The notes under the pieces: model-generated | The model's database searches: none | What the model was told of the DNA's origin: nothing | Seen by the model: the letters and a program-made list of their open reading frames with translations, nothing else | Made by a program: the position numbers and the translations under genes | Shown here: piece after piece, positions 17,915 through 26,196 of the stretch | Position numbering within the stretch: the stretch's first letter is position 1 | Layout: each line of letters begins with the position of its first letter | From: CALMEC01 sp963777565 | Lineage (GTDB): Bacteria; Actinomycetota; Thermoleophilia; Miltoncostaeales; Miltoncostaeaceae | Assembly: GCA_963777565.1 (NCBI GenBank) | Contig: CAVZQZ010000007.1 | Span: forward strand, 62,001-126,000 | Reading direction: 5' to 3' | DNA length: 64,000 nt

Positions 17915-18964
17915 ATGGACGCCGACAACGAACACAGAGGAAGCGACGCCCTGATCGACGATCGCCCTCCGAAGACGCTACGCAGGTCCCGTTTCGTCCG
18001 GCTCCTGGTCATCGCCGGTCTGGTCGTGCTCTCCATCCCGGCAGTTGCCGCCGCGGCGCAGGCGATCTCACGGCAGATGGAGTCGGTCCGCCGGCTCGAG
18101 GCCGAGATCGCGGGGCTCGACTCGCGCTATGGCCAGGCCGCCGCCGCGTACGACTCCGCACATGCCCGCCTCACGGCGGTGAGGGGCCGGATCCGGGACA
18201 ACACCGATGCGCTCGCGCGCGCACGCGTCGAACTCGCCAAGGCGCAGGCGCAACTCGCATTCCGCGTATCGGCGATCTATCGTCAACCGCAGCCGTCGGG
18301 GCTCGAGGTCCTGTTGCGCTCCGGCAGCCTCTCCGAGGCCACGGCACGCATGGATCTGCTCGAACGGGTGCAGCGCCAGGACGGCGAGTTGGTGAAGAGC
18401 ATCGCCGCCACTCAGGAGCGCATTCGCGCGGCACGCGTGCAGCTCATCGAAGACCAGAAGGTCGCGAAGCAGGAGTCGAAGGAGGCGAGGGTCCGCCTCG
18501 CCGAGGTGCGCTCCGTGCGCGCGGCGCGCCGGGGGGTGCTGCTCTCCGCACGCCGTCAGCTCGTGGTGCTGATCGCCGCCGAAGTCAGCCGGCAGGCCAA
18601 CGCGCGTCGGCTCGCCGCGCTCCGCGCCGCGCAGGGCCGCGTGGCGCGGCGCACGGGCACGGGTGGGGGGGCGGCAGCCACACCGGTGGTGTCCGCCCCC
18701 GCTGCGCCCAGCGGCAGCGGCACCGGCACCGACGTCAGCTCCACGCTCGGGAAGATCGCGCTCTGCGAATCGGGCGGCAACCCGACCGCGGTGTCGCCGA
18801 GCGGCCTCTACCGCGGCAAGTACCAGTTCGATCCCCAGACGTGGCAGAAGCTCGGGGGCTCTGGGGGCGATCCCGCGGCAGCTCCGGAGGCCGAGCAGGA
18901 CCGCATCGCCGGTATCCTCTACAGCCAGCGCGGCGCGGCCTCATGGCCCGTCTGCGGCCGCTGA
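17915..18964 (+). CDS. Secreted coiled-coil protein with Rpf-like transglycosylase domain
   Basis: 349 residues. One membrane segment (about 29-48, LLVIAGLVVLSIPAVAAAA) acts as signal/anchor. A long coiled coil (50-235) is rich in Ala/Arg/Glu, then an Ala/Gly/Ser linker, then a C-terminal resuscitation-promoting-factor core (about 275-349): KIALCESGGNPTAVSPSGLY, RGKYQFDPQTWQKLGGSG and YSQRGAASWPVCGR. The Glu of LCESGGNP is the catalytic acid of the lysozyme-like fold. It should cleave peptidoglycan at the cell surface. A TAAGGT -10-like box lies 25 nt upstream. Confidence 0.9.
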   Translation: MDADNEHRGSDALIDDRPPKTLRRSRFVRLLVIAGLVVLSIPAVAAAAQAISRQMESVRRLEAEIAGLDSRYGQAAAAYDSAHARLTAVRGRIRDNTDALARARVELAKAQAQLAFRVSAIYRQPQPSGLEVLLRSGSLSEATARMDLLERVQRQDGELVKSIAATQERIRAARVQLIEDQKVAKQESKEARVRLAEVRSVRAARRGVLLSARRQLVVLIAAEVSRQANARRLAALRAAQGRVARRTGTGGGAAATPVVSAPAAPSGSGTGTDVSSTLGKIALCESGGNPTAVSPSGLYRGKYQFDPQTWQKLGGSGGDPAAAPEAEQDRIAGILYSQRGAASWPVCGR

Positions 18965-18987
18965 ACCGACCCCCGGGGGGATTCAGC

Positions 18988-19485
18988 TCAACGCCGCTTG
19001 CGCTGGAAGACGTCCAGCGCAAGCGACGCCACGCGGTCCAGGATGATGATCCCGTCGAGGTGGTCGATCTCGTGGAGGATTACCCGTGCCTCGAACCCGG
19101 CGGCCTCGATCCTGAGTCGCGTCCCGTCGAGGTCCGTGTAGCCCACCGCCACTCGCGTGGGGCGGCTCACGTTCGCGGTGATCTCCGGCAGGCTCAGGCA
19201 TCCCTCTCGGCCGATCTCCGTGCCCTCGTGCTCCTCGACCACCGGGTCGACGAGCCAGATCGGCCCGGCCGCGTCCGGCGCCTTGGGGTGACCCGTGCAA
19301 TCGACGAAGGCCATTCGCCACAGTGCGCCGATCTGCGTCGCGGCGATGCCCACGGTGCGAGGGTAGTGCCGCGCGGTGTCCTCGAGGTCGCGCGCCAGCC
19401 GCCGGGCGGCGGGGCCGGGAGCGCGGATCGGGACGGCGGGTGTCTTGAGGCGGCGGTCGGGATAGCGAAGGACGTCGCGGATCAC
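18988..19485 (-). CDS. def: Peptide deformylase
   Basis: 165 residues with all three metal/active-site motifs: VGIAATQIG (motif 1, GxGLAAxQ variant), EGCLSLP (motif 2, Cys ligand) and HEIDHLDG (motif 3, HExxH). It removes the N-formyl group from nascent proteins. GTG start at 19485 (MIRDVLRYPD). Stands between the Rpf-like gene (convergent) and the ACT/folE2 pair on the same strand, separated from the latter by about 50 nt. Confidence 0.95.
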   Translation of the reverse strand: MIRDVLRYPDRRLKTPAVPIRAPGPAARRLARDLEDTARHYPRTVGIAATQIGALWRMAFVDCTGHPKAPDAAGPIWLVDPVVEEHEGTEIGREGCLSLPEITANVSRPTRVAVGYTDLDGTRLRIEAAGFEARVILHEIDHLDGIIILDRVASLALDVFQRKRR

Positions 19486-19537
19486 GCGGCGAAGGTCCCG
19501 TGGCGCCGGATCCCACGGCCACTTCCAGGGCGAGGCA

Positions 19538-20065
19538 CTAGATCACCTCGTCGGACTCACGCTCGACGTGGAGTTCGACGTGCTGTGCATCGGTGACCGG
19601 GCGGAGGGCCGACTCGACCTGCGCCGCGTCCATCCCGTCGGGCAGCTCGGCCTCGATACCGAGCACATAGACCGGGGGGTCGCCCACGACGCGGCTCGAC
19701 AGGTCGACGATGTTGACCTCGAGCGCCGCCAGCGCGTGACTGACGGCATGGACGATCCCGGGGTGGTCCGCGCCGTACACCGACACCACGCACCGTTCGG
19801 CGTGGCTCTCGGTCGTCGCGGCGGTCGCATCGCCGACCCACACCTCCAGCCCGAGCCTCCCCGCGGCCGGCGCGAGGGCGGCCGCTGCCGCATCGCGGTC
19901 GACGTCGTCCGGCACCTCCACCGCCATGACGATCGCGAACGAGCCCCGAAGCAGCGCCGCGCGGCAGTCCTGCAGGTTCGCACCGATCGGTAGCAACGCC
20001 TCCGTCAGCCCGGCGACGATCCCCGGCCGGTCGGTGCCGATCGCGGTGATCGCGAGCTCACGCAC
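19538..20065 (-). CDS. Tandem ACT domain protein (GcvR-like)
   Basis: 175 residues with two ACT domains: ELAITAIGTDRPGIVAGLTE ALLPIGANLQDCRAALLRGS (about 3-80) and CVVSVYGADHPGIVHAVSHA LAALEVNIVDLSSRVVGDPP (about 90-170). DRPGI and DHPGI are ligand-loop motifs that bind amino acids. Similar proteins are annotated as glycine cleavage repressor-like regulators; no gcv genes are here, so the function is open. The GTG at 20065 overlaps the folE2 stop by 8 nt, indicating translational coupling. Confidence 0.85.
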   Translation of the reverse strand: MRELAITAIGTDRPGIVAGLTEALLPIGANLQDCRAALLRGSFAIVMAVEVPDDVDRDAAAAALAPAAGRLGLEVWVGDATAATTESHAERCVVSVYGADHPGIVHAVSHALAALEVNIVDLSSRVVGDPPVYVLGIEAELPDGMDAAQVESALRPVTDAQHVELHVERESDEVI

Positions 20066-21065
20066 CGTTGCCGACGCCCCAGAGCCATTCACGGAGCGAC
20101 GTGTGGTGCGCGGGGCTTCCGCCCCCCGCAAGCTCGTGGCGGATCTCGCCGAGGATCGCCGAACGCTCGGCTTCGACGTCGTGCGTATGGATGGTCTCGA
20201 AGTTGACCTGGTGGGCATGCACGAACGTCCCGTCGGGCAGATCGGGAAATTGCTCGGTCACCCCCCGGATCATCTCCCGGACGCTGTCCTCGACGAAGCG
20301 CGGCCGTGCGTGTGCCTTCGCGACGACGAACTGCTCGTCCGGGCGCTTCATCAGCTCGTAGATCTCCGACGACATGCCGTCTTCCACGATCGCGATGAGG
20401 GTCTCGGCGGGAACCACCCGGTCCGTCGCGCCGATCAGCAGGGTTCCACGCGCGCGCTGGTTGTGGGTCGCGATCGGCACCCGCTCGACGATCCGAGCGA
20501 TGTCCGCCTCGTCGAAGCCGTCGGCGCGCAGCGCGACCTCGGCTTGATCGCGGATCAAGCCCTGGGCGCATGGGCAGGCGTTCATGCCCTGCGCGCTGAC
20601 GCCCACGACGCTGCGGCTCGAGGTGCGGTCGGCTGCGCCGATCCCGATCAGCCCGTACATCTCCTGCGTGGGGATGTCGGTCACCGGCGTGCGGCGCTCG
20701 ACGGGGTAGCTCGCCCGGATCGTGACCTCGCTGCGCAGCGCTCGCTGGATCGCGACGACCCGGCTCGCGATGTGTTCGGCGAGCGTCTCGATGATCAGCG
20801 CCTCGCCGATGACGACCTCGTCGATCGCCTCGTTCAGTGCCTCCTCGAAGCGCGACATGTGCACGCCCTTCTGCAGAGGATCGAGGTCGACATGGCACTC
20901 GATCTCCGCCTGGAAGAGCTGCTCGGCCTCGCCATGGCGGATGCGTATGGATTTGGCCGACCTGGTGATGCCGGCTTTCGAAAGGCTGATGGGGGTGGCG
21001 GGGAGCGATGCCTGGAGGTCGTCCGGGAGCTCGGCCGCGTGTTTGGGAGATCGGGTTGTCGTCAC
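20058..21065 (-). CDS. folE2: GTP cyclohydrolase I, type IB (FolE2)
   Basis: First step of folate (and queuosine) synthesis: GTP to dihydroneopterin triphosphate. About 335 residues; DDLQASLPATPISLSKAGIT at the N-terminus, GMNACPCAQ carrying the metal-binding Cys, ATHNQRARGTLLIG, and HAHQVNFETIHTHDVEAERS at the C-terminus. FolE2 uses metals other than Zn and is typical of organisms facing Zn limitation or lacking FolE. GTG start at 21065; the frame stays open upstream but is not conserved in look. Confidence 0.93.
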   Translation of the reverse strand: MTTTRSPKHAAELPDDLQASLPATPISLSKAGITRSAKSIRIRHGEAEQLFQAEIECHVDLDPLQKGVHMSRFEEALNEAIDEVVIGEALIIETLAEHIASRVVAIQRALRSEVTIRASYPVERRTPVTDIPTQEMYGLIGIGAADRTSSRSVVGVSAQGMNACPCAQGLIRDQAEVALRADGFDEADIARIVERVPIATHNQRARGTLLIGATDRVVPAETLIAIVEDGMSSEIYELMKRPDEQFVVAKAHARPRFVEDSVREMIRGVTEQFPDLPDGTFVHAHQVNFETIHTHDVEAERSAILGEIRHELAGGGSPAHHTSLREWLWGVGNGA

Positions 21066-21202
21066 GCCGGGGATTGTGACGCGCCGCGGTCGCGTCGCAC
21101 AAGGCCACCCGTCCGGTGGGTCCCCGATCCGTCTCGCCGCGCCACCTCCCTCCTTCGGCATGCCGCGCCGACGCGCGTGGTACGAACGTCCCGGATCGGG
21201 CG

Positions 21203-21208
21203 TATACT
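21203..21208 (+). promoter_or_regulatory. Consensus -10 element TATACT upstream of rpoD
   Basis: TATACT stands out in a G+C-rich 200-base intergenic region, 59 nt before the sigma-factor ATG. The mRNA would have a leader of about 50 nt, containing a five-codon ORF (ATG 21254) that ends just before the rpoD start. No clear -35. Confidence 0.5.
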
Positions 21209-21267
21209 CGACAGGGGCGTGACCGGGACGGCATCGAGCCCAGGGGTGTGGAAATGACGGTCGCATC

Positions 21268-22374
21268 ATGAAGCCGGTTGGCCAGAGGATCGAGGCGCCG
21301 CTTCCGAGTGTTGCCGAGCTCCGTGCGCTTGCCCTCGTCGGTCGCCGAAGGGGAACGCTGAACGCCGACGAGATCGCCGCCGCCGTCGACCGGGGCAACA
21401 TTCCGAGCGGGCAGGTCGAGGAGTTCCACCAGTACCTCGCCGCCAGCGGGATCGAGGTGCTGGAGACGGAGCAGGGGGCGGCGCTCGGATCCGACGCGCT
21501 CCCCCTGACCGACACCGACCGGGCGCCCGAGCTCGACCTGTCGGTGGAACCCAGCCTCGACTCGCTGCGCCTCTACCTCCGCCAGATCGGGCGGGTGCCA
21601 CTGCTCACGGCCGAGCAGGAGGTCGCCCTCGCCAAGCGCATCGAACGCGGCGACACCGACGCGAAGTCCCAGATGGTCGAGGCCAACCTGCGGCTGGTCG
21701 TGTCGATCGCAAAGGGCTACCTCGGCCGAGGCCTGTCCCTGCTCGACCTCATCCAGGACGGCAGCCTCGGCCTGATCAGGGCGGTGGAGAAGTTCGACTA
21801 CCGCCGCGGCTACAAGTTCTCGACGTACGCGACCTGGTGGATCCGCCAGGCCGTGAGCCGGGCGATCGCCGACAAGTCGCGCACGATCCGGATCCCGGTC
21901 CACATGGTCGAGAAGCTCAATCAGGTCGTGCAGACCGAACGCATGCTCGTGCAGCGAATCGGCCGTGAGCCGCGCGTGGAGGAGATCGCCGCCGAGCTCG
22001 GCTTCCCGGTCGCCGAGGTCCGCGAGATCCAGCGCATTGCCCAGACGCCGATCAGCCTCGAGCGGCCAATCGGCGACGAGGAGTCCGCGCTGGGTGACTT
22101 CGTCGAGGACGAGCGCGCGCCCTCGCCGTTCGACGAAGCGTCGGAGACGATGCGCACCGACCACATCCGGCGAGCCCTGGCCGCCCTGCCCGAGCGCGAG
22201 CGGCGCGTCATCGAGCTGCGGTTCGGGCTCCGGGGCGACCAGCCGCGCACGCTCGAAGAGGTCGGCCGAACGTTCGGCGTCACGCGCGAGCGGATCCGTC
22301 AGATCGAGAACAACACCCTCAGGAAGCTCGGGGCGATGCCCGAGTCACAGCCGCTCCGCGGCTCCGTCGGCTAG
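21268..22374 (+). CDS. rpoD: Primary-type RNA polymerase sigma factor (RpoD/SigA)
   Basis: 368 residues. A short region 1.1-like domain (about 13-65), region 1.2 (DSLRLYLRQIGRVPLLTAEQ), region 2 with NLRLVVSIAKGYLGRGLSLL, DLIQDGSLGLIRAVEKFDYR and GYKFSTYATWWIRQAVSRAI, region 3, and region 4 (LRGDQPRTLEEVGRTFGVTR then ERIRQIENNTLRKL). All hallmark residues of group 1/2 sigma factors are present. The retained 1.1-like domain favours the housekeeping sigma, though a group 2 paralogue cannot be excluded. Monocistronic. Confidence 0.92.
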   Translation: MKPVGQRIEAPLPSVAELRALALVGRRRGTLNADEIAAAVDRGNIPSGQVEEFHQYLAASGIEVLETEQGAALGSDALPLTDTDRAPELDLSVEPSLDSLRLYLRQIGRVPLLTAEQEVALAKRIERGDTDAKSQMVEANLRLVVSIAKGYLGRGLSLLDLIQDGSLGLIRAVEKFDYRRGYKFSTYATWWIRQAVSRAIADKSRTIRIPVHMVEKLNQVVQTERMLVQRIGREPRVEEIAAELGFPVAEVREIQRIAQTPISLERPIGDEESALGDFVEDERAPSPFDEASETMRTDHIRRALAALPERERRVIELRFGLRGDQPRTLEEVGRTFGVTRERIRQIENNTLRKLGAMPESQPLRGSVG

Positions 22375-22389
22375 CCCGCGGGCGTCATG

Positions 22390-22767
22390 TCAGGCCGCGG
22401 GGACCACCGTGGCGAAGACGGCGCCGCGCGGACGCGACGCGAGGTCGTCGAGGTAGGCGTCGAGGGCGCGGATCGCTGCGGGGCTGAGGCCCCCGTTGCG
22501 CTCGGCCCTGAGTTGGATGAGCAGGTCGACCGGCCGCAGGTACACCCGGGCCGCCTGTGAGAGCCCCGGGCGCAGGCTCGGGAGCTGGAAGTTGGTCCGC
22601 CAGCCGGCGTGTCCGTCGGCGGTCTCGTTGAGCGTGCGGCGGACCGCCAGGAGGAGCTCCGCGAGGGTCTCCGTCGGCAGATTGGCGTGCGCCTCGTCGA
22701 GCAGGCTTCGGATGCCCATCACCCGGGCGTTGTCGGTGCGCTGCGGACGCTCGGGGGTCTGTGACAT
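22390..22767 (-). CDS. Hypothetical protein (125 aa)
   Basis: 125 residues beginning MSQTPERPQRTDNARVMGIR. Contains ANLPTETLAELLLAVRRTLN, ADGHAGWRTNFQLPSLRPGL SQAARVYLRPVDLLIQLRAE and LSPAAIRALDAYLDDLASRP, mostly predicted helix. Family not recognised. AGAGGAG lies 7 nt upstream of ATG 22767, a good ribosome binding site, which decides the start over upstream in-frame ATGs. Convergent with rpoD, 15 nt apart, and divergent from pstS. Confidence 0.65.
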   Translation of the reverse strand: MSQTPERPQRTDNARVMGIRSLLDEAHANLPTETLAELLLAVRRTLNETADGHAGWRTNFQLPSLRPGLSQAARVYLRPVDLLIQLRAERNGGLSPAAIRALDAYLDDLASRPRGAVFATVVPAA

Positions 22768-23039
22768 CGGTGCTCCTCTCATCGAATCTCCCGTGATGCG
22801 CCCACGGTAGGGCTCGCCGTCGGCGCGATGGGTGACCGCCTGGTGGCAATGGTGTGAGCGGTTGGCTCCTCGGTCTCGTGCACCCGATGACCACAGTCGG
22901 TTCACATCCCCGCAACCAGAACGTCACTACCTGGGAACCGCATGGCCGGCGGGGTCTGCCTATCGTCGGCACCGCGTCGAGCCAATCGGGTGGACCTCGA
23001 CCGATGCACTCATGAAATGACGAGAAAGGTGCTCAGCCT
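22768..23039. other. Intergenic region upstream of pstS
   Basis: 272 bases without a gene. A GTTCACA at 22910-22916 resembles one half of an actinobacterial PhoP box, but no second direct repeat at the expected spacing is clear. TATCGT near 22962 could be a -10. Nothing firmer is visible. Confidence 0.25.
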
Positions 23040-24164
23040 GTGAAGCGTTCCGTTCGCAACACCATGACCGCGGCGATCGTCGGGGGCGCGTTGTTCGCCA
23101 CCGCCGCCGCCGCGCTCGCCGAGACGAAGGGATCGGGTGCGACGTTCCCCCGCCTCGCCTATCAAACCTGGTGCCAGGAGAGCGGCGGCCTCTGCAGCTA
23201 CACCGCAAAGGGATCGACGGGCGGCATCAACGACTTCATCAACGGCGTCGTCGACTTCGGTGCCTCCGACGCTCCCCTCACCGACTCGCAACGTGCCGAC
23301 CTCGCTTCGAAGCGTGGCGGCGCCGGAGTCCTCTACTTCCCGACGCTGCTCGGTGCGGTGACCATCCCGACCAACATTGCGGGTCAGCCGGGCGCTTTGC
23401 AGCTCCGGGCGAAGACCCTCGGCCGCATCTTCGCGGGCGAGATCACCAAGTGGAACGATCCGGCAATCGTCGGTGACAACGCGACCAACCCGCGCACGAA
23501 GGGCTTCAAGTTCCCCAACCAGGCGATCATCGTCTGCGTCCGCCAGGACGGATCAGGCACGAGCTTCGCGTTCAGCTCGTTCCTCTCGAAGGCGAGCGCG
23601 CCCTTCAAGGCGAAGGTCGGCGTAAGTCAGTTACCGGCGTGGACCGCACCTCAGATCGTCCGCGGCCCGGGCAACGTTGGCGTCGCAAGCTGTGTGACGC
23701 AGAACTCGGGCGCCATTGGCTACGTCGACCTCGGTGACGCTCGCAACGCCGGGCTCGGCAAGAACCTCGCCGCGGTCGGCAAGAGCGAGGTCATCCACGT
23801 CAAGCGGAAGATCAACGGCAGGGTGCGCACCGTCGCGATCCGGCGTCTCACCTACAAGCCGCCGTCGGTGCCCGCGATCGTCCGTGCCGGCAACGTCACG
23901 GCGAAGCAGATCCCGTCGAACCTGCTCCTCGACCTGTCGCTCAGCCCGGCGGTGGGCGCCTACCCAATCGTCACCACGACCTGGATCCTGGCGTACACCG
24001 ACTTCAACCAGGCGGGCAAGGGCGGGAGCCTGGCGGGTGTCAAGTCGGTGCTGAACTACTTCTACAGCACGGGCGCACAGGCACGGCTCACGCAGCTCGG
24101 CTTCGCCCCGCTCCCGGCGACGATCCTCACCGCCGCCAAGAAGCAGATGACCAAGCTCAAGTAG
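23040..24164 (+). CDS. pstS: Phosphate-binding protein PstS
   Basis: 374 residues. Signal sequence (TAAIVGGALFATAAAALA, cleaved after about residue 27; no lipobox Cys), then ETKGSGATFPRLAYQTWCQE, TAKGSTGGINDFINGVVDFG ASDAPL, VRQDGSGTSFAFSSFLS and AIGYVDLGDA, which form the phosphate pocket of the family (the TxxGSTxG and DxSGT-type loops). It captures phosphate for the Pst ABC transporter encoded immediately downstream. GTG start; upstream GAGAAAGG is a distant ribosome binding site. Confidence 0.94.
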   Translation: MKRSVRNTMTAAIVGGALFATAAAALAETKGSGATFPRLAYQTWCQESGGLCSYTAKGSTGGINDFINGVVDFGASDAPLTDSQRADLASKRGGAGVLYFPTLLGAVTIPTNIAGQPGALQLRAKTLGRIFAGEITKWNDPAIVGDNATNPRTKGFKFPNQAIIVCVRQDGSGTSFAFSSFLSKASAPFKAKVGVSQLPAWTAPQIVRGPGNVGVASCVTQNSGAIGYVDLGDARNAGLGKNLAAVGKSEVIHVKRKINGRVRTVAIRRLTYKPPSVPAIVRAGNVTAKQIPSNLLLDLSLSPAVGAYPIVTTTWILAYTDFNQAGKGGSLAGVKSVLNYFYSTGAQARLTQLGFAPLPATILTAAKKQMTKLK

Positions 24165-24194
24165 GGCGGCCCATCTCACCAACCGTCACACCAC

Positions 24195-24225
24195 CCGGAG
24201 CGTCGTCGCCATGACGGCGCTCCGG
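24195..24225 (+). promoter_or_regulatory. Hairpin enclosing the pstCA start codon
   Basis: CCGGAGCG (24195-24202) and CGCTCCGG (24218-24225) are perfect 8-bp inverted arms. The 15-nt loop contains the ATG at 24211, and the only Shine-Dalgarno-like GGAG lies within the 5' arm. The structure could lower permease translation relative to PstS or mark an RNA-processing site. Confidence 0.5.
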
Positions 24226-26196
24226 CCCGCGCCGGCCGAGGGTCCCGGACACCCGGTACCCCCGCCGGCGCGCTCACTCCGGCGGAGCCGGTCGGGCATG
24301 TTCGCCGACCGGCTCTACGTCGTTCTTGTCGCGCTCGCGGCGCTCGCCGGGTTCGTGGCGATCGCCTACCTGCTCATGCGGACCTTCGGGGAGACCCAGG
24401 AGACCTGGCAGGAGGTGGGCTTCTGGGATTTCGTCACCGGCACGGAGTGGGCCCCGGCGGCCGGCAAGTACGGTGCGCTCCCGGCGATCTACGGAACACT
24501 CGTGACGTCGGCAATCGCCATGGTCATCGCGGTCCCGATCGCCGTCGCGGTCGCGATCGCGACGACGGTCATGTTGCCGTCCAGATTGCGGGGGCCCGTT
24601 GCGGGGATCATCGACCTGCTCGCCGCAATCCCCTCGGTCGTCTACGGGCTGTGGGGATTTCTCGTGCTGGTCCCTCGGACGAAGCCGGGCCTCGAGTGGA
24701 TCGCCGACCACAACATGGGGATCGGCGCCCTGGAGGGGCCGGTGCTCGGGGGCTCGCTCATCCTCGCCGGCCTCGTGCTGTCGGTGATGGTCCTGCCCAT
24801 CATCACCGCGGTGGTGCGCGAAGTGCTGGCGACGGTCCCGGTCGAGCAGCGAGAAGCCGCGCTCGCGCTCGGGGCGACGCGCTGGGAGATGATCCGCGGC
24901 GCGATGCTCCCGTGGGCCCGGTCCGGGATCGTCGGCGCCTCGGCGCTGGGCCTCGGGCGCGCGGTCGGGGAGACCGTGGCGGTGGCCCTCGTGCTCGGCA
25001 GCCAGCCAAGGCTGTTCGAGTCGTTGCTGGGATCGGGGCAGACCCTCGCCGCCACCATCGCGTTCGAGTACAACGGCGCTGTCAGCTCGCTCCACACCTC
25101 GGCGCTGGTCGCCATGGCGGTCATCGTGTTCGTCGTCGCGTTCGCGATCAACCTCCTCGCGCGGTCGCTTGTGGGCCGCTCGGGAGGCGGCGGAGGGCGG
25201 ATCCGGCGGGGGGCACGGCATATGGGAGGCGCCGTGGCAATCCTGATGCGAAGGGTCACGGACAAGCTTCGCCCGGCGCGGCCGGTGTTGCCCGGCTCGC
25301 CCTGGGTACCCGCCGTACCACGGCCGGCGCTGCGTCCGGTGAGTCGGTTCCGACGTATCCGTTCGCGGGCGGTCGAGCTCGCGATCATGGCCTCGGTCCC
25401 CATTGCGTTCATTCCGCTCGGGCTCGTGATCGGCTACTGCCTCACCAAGGGCGCAGGTGCGCTCTCGCTCGACTTCTTCACGAGCGACGGCGAGCCCGAT
25501 GTCGTGGGGAACGGGATCAAGCACGCGCTGGTCGGCACCATCATCCTCATCGGGGTCGCGACGGTGGTCGCCGTCCCCCTCGGGGTGCTCACGGCGCTGT
25601 TCATCCGGGAGGCCGCATCCCGAGGTCCGCTCATGCGGCGTATCGGCGGGCTCCTCGGCGCGTACGTCGACGTGCTGCTCGGCGTACCGTCCGTCGTCGC
25701 CGGCATCACGATCTCGATCGTCGTGGTCGCCGCCATGGGCACGTTCTCAGCCCTCGCCGGAGGCCTCGCGCTCGCCTTCATCATGTACCCGATCGTCGTG
25801 CGCTCGGCGGACGAGATCCTGCGTCTCGTGCCGCAGGCTCACGTGGAGGCGGCGCTGGCGCTCGGCTCCCCGCGGTGGCGCACCACGTGGAGCGTGGTGC
25901 TCCCCGCTGCGGCGCCGGGCCTGCTGACCGGGGTGATGATCGCGATCGCCCGGGTGAGTGGCGAGACCGCGCCGCTCCTGTTCACCGCGGGCGGGGCGCA
26001 GTTCTTCTCCTCCAGCCTCCTCGAGCCCATTACCGCCCTGCCCGTGTACATCTTCAACGGAACGATCAACTCGACGGTGCCCGAGGCACAGTCGCACGCG
26101 TGGGGCGCGGCGCTTGTGCTCGTCGGGCTCGTCCTGCTCCTCAACCTGGTCGCCCGGCTGATCGCGCGATTCACGCAACCCCTGGAGGCACGATGA
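24211..26196 (+). CDS. Fused phosphate ABC permease PstC-PstA
   Basis: 661 residues combining both permease subunits. The PstC half (about 28-325) has MFADRLYVVLVALAALAGFV, PSVVYGLWGFLVL and the EAA loop EQREAALALGATRWEMIRGA. A basic linker (about 325-385) follows, then the PstA half (about 390-661) with YVDVLLGVPSVVAGITISI, its own EAA loop HVEAALALGSPRWRTTWSVV and TAPLLFTAGGAQFFSSSLLE. These are normally two genes. No stop or frameshift separates the halves. Ends in an ATGA overlap with pstB. Together with PstS and PstB it forms a full importer. Confidence 0.93.
   Translation: MTALRPAPAEGPGHPVPPPARSLRRSRSGMFADRLYVVLVALAALAGFVAIAYLLMRTFGETQETWQEVGFWDFVTGTEWAPAAGKYGALPAIYGTLVTSAIAMVIAVPIAVAVAIATTVMLPSRLRGPVAGIIDLLAAIPSVVYGLWGFLVLVPRTKPGLEWIADHNMGIGALEGPVLGGSLILAGLVLSVMVLPIITAVVREVLATVPVEQREAALALGATRWEMIRGAMLPWARSGIVGASALGLGRAVGETVAVALVLGSQPRLFESLLGSGQTLAATIAFEYNGAVSSLHTSALVAMAVIVFVVAFAINLLARSLVGRSGGGGGRIRRGARHMGGAVAILMRRVTDKLRPARPVLPGSPWVPAVPRPALRPVSRFRRIRSRAVELAIMASVPIAFIPLGLVIGYCLTKGAGALSLDFFTSDGEPDVVGNGIKHALVGTIILIGVATVVAVPLGVLTALFIREAASRGPLMRRIGGLLGAYVDVLLGVPSVVAGITISIVVVAAMGTFSALAGGLALAFIMYPIVVRSADEILRLVPQAHVEAALALGSPRWRTTWSVVLPAAAPGLLTGVMIAIARVSGETAPLLFTAGGAQFFSSSLLEPITALPVYIFNGTINSTVPEAQSHAWGAALVLVGLVLLLNLVARLIARFTQPLEAR

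Noticed and set aside
22263..22274. CCGAACGTTCGG palindrome resembling a LexA/SOS box
   Set aside because: Lies inside the rpoD coding region and is dictated by codons for GRTFGV; no promoter follows.
22900..22940. PHO box upstream of pstS
   Set aside because: Only one GTTCACA-like half-site is visible; direct repeats at 11-bp spacing are absent, so it is not listed as an operator.
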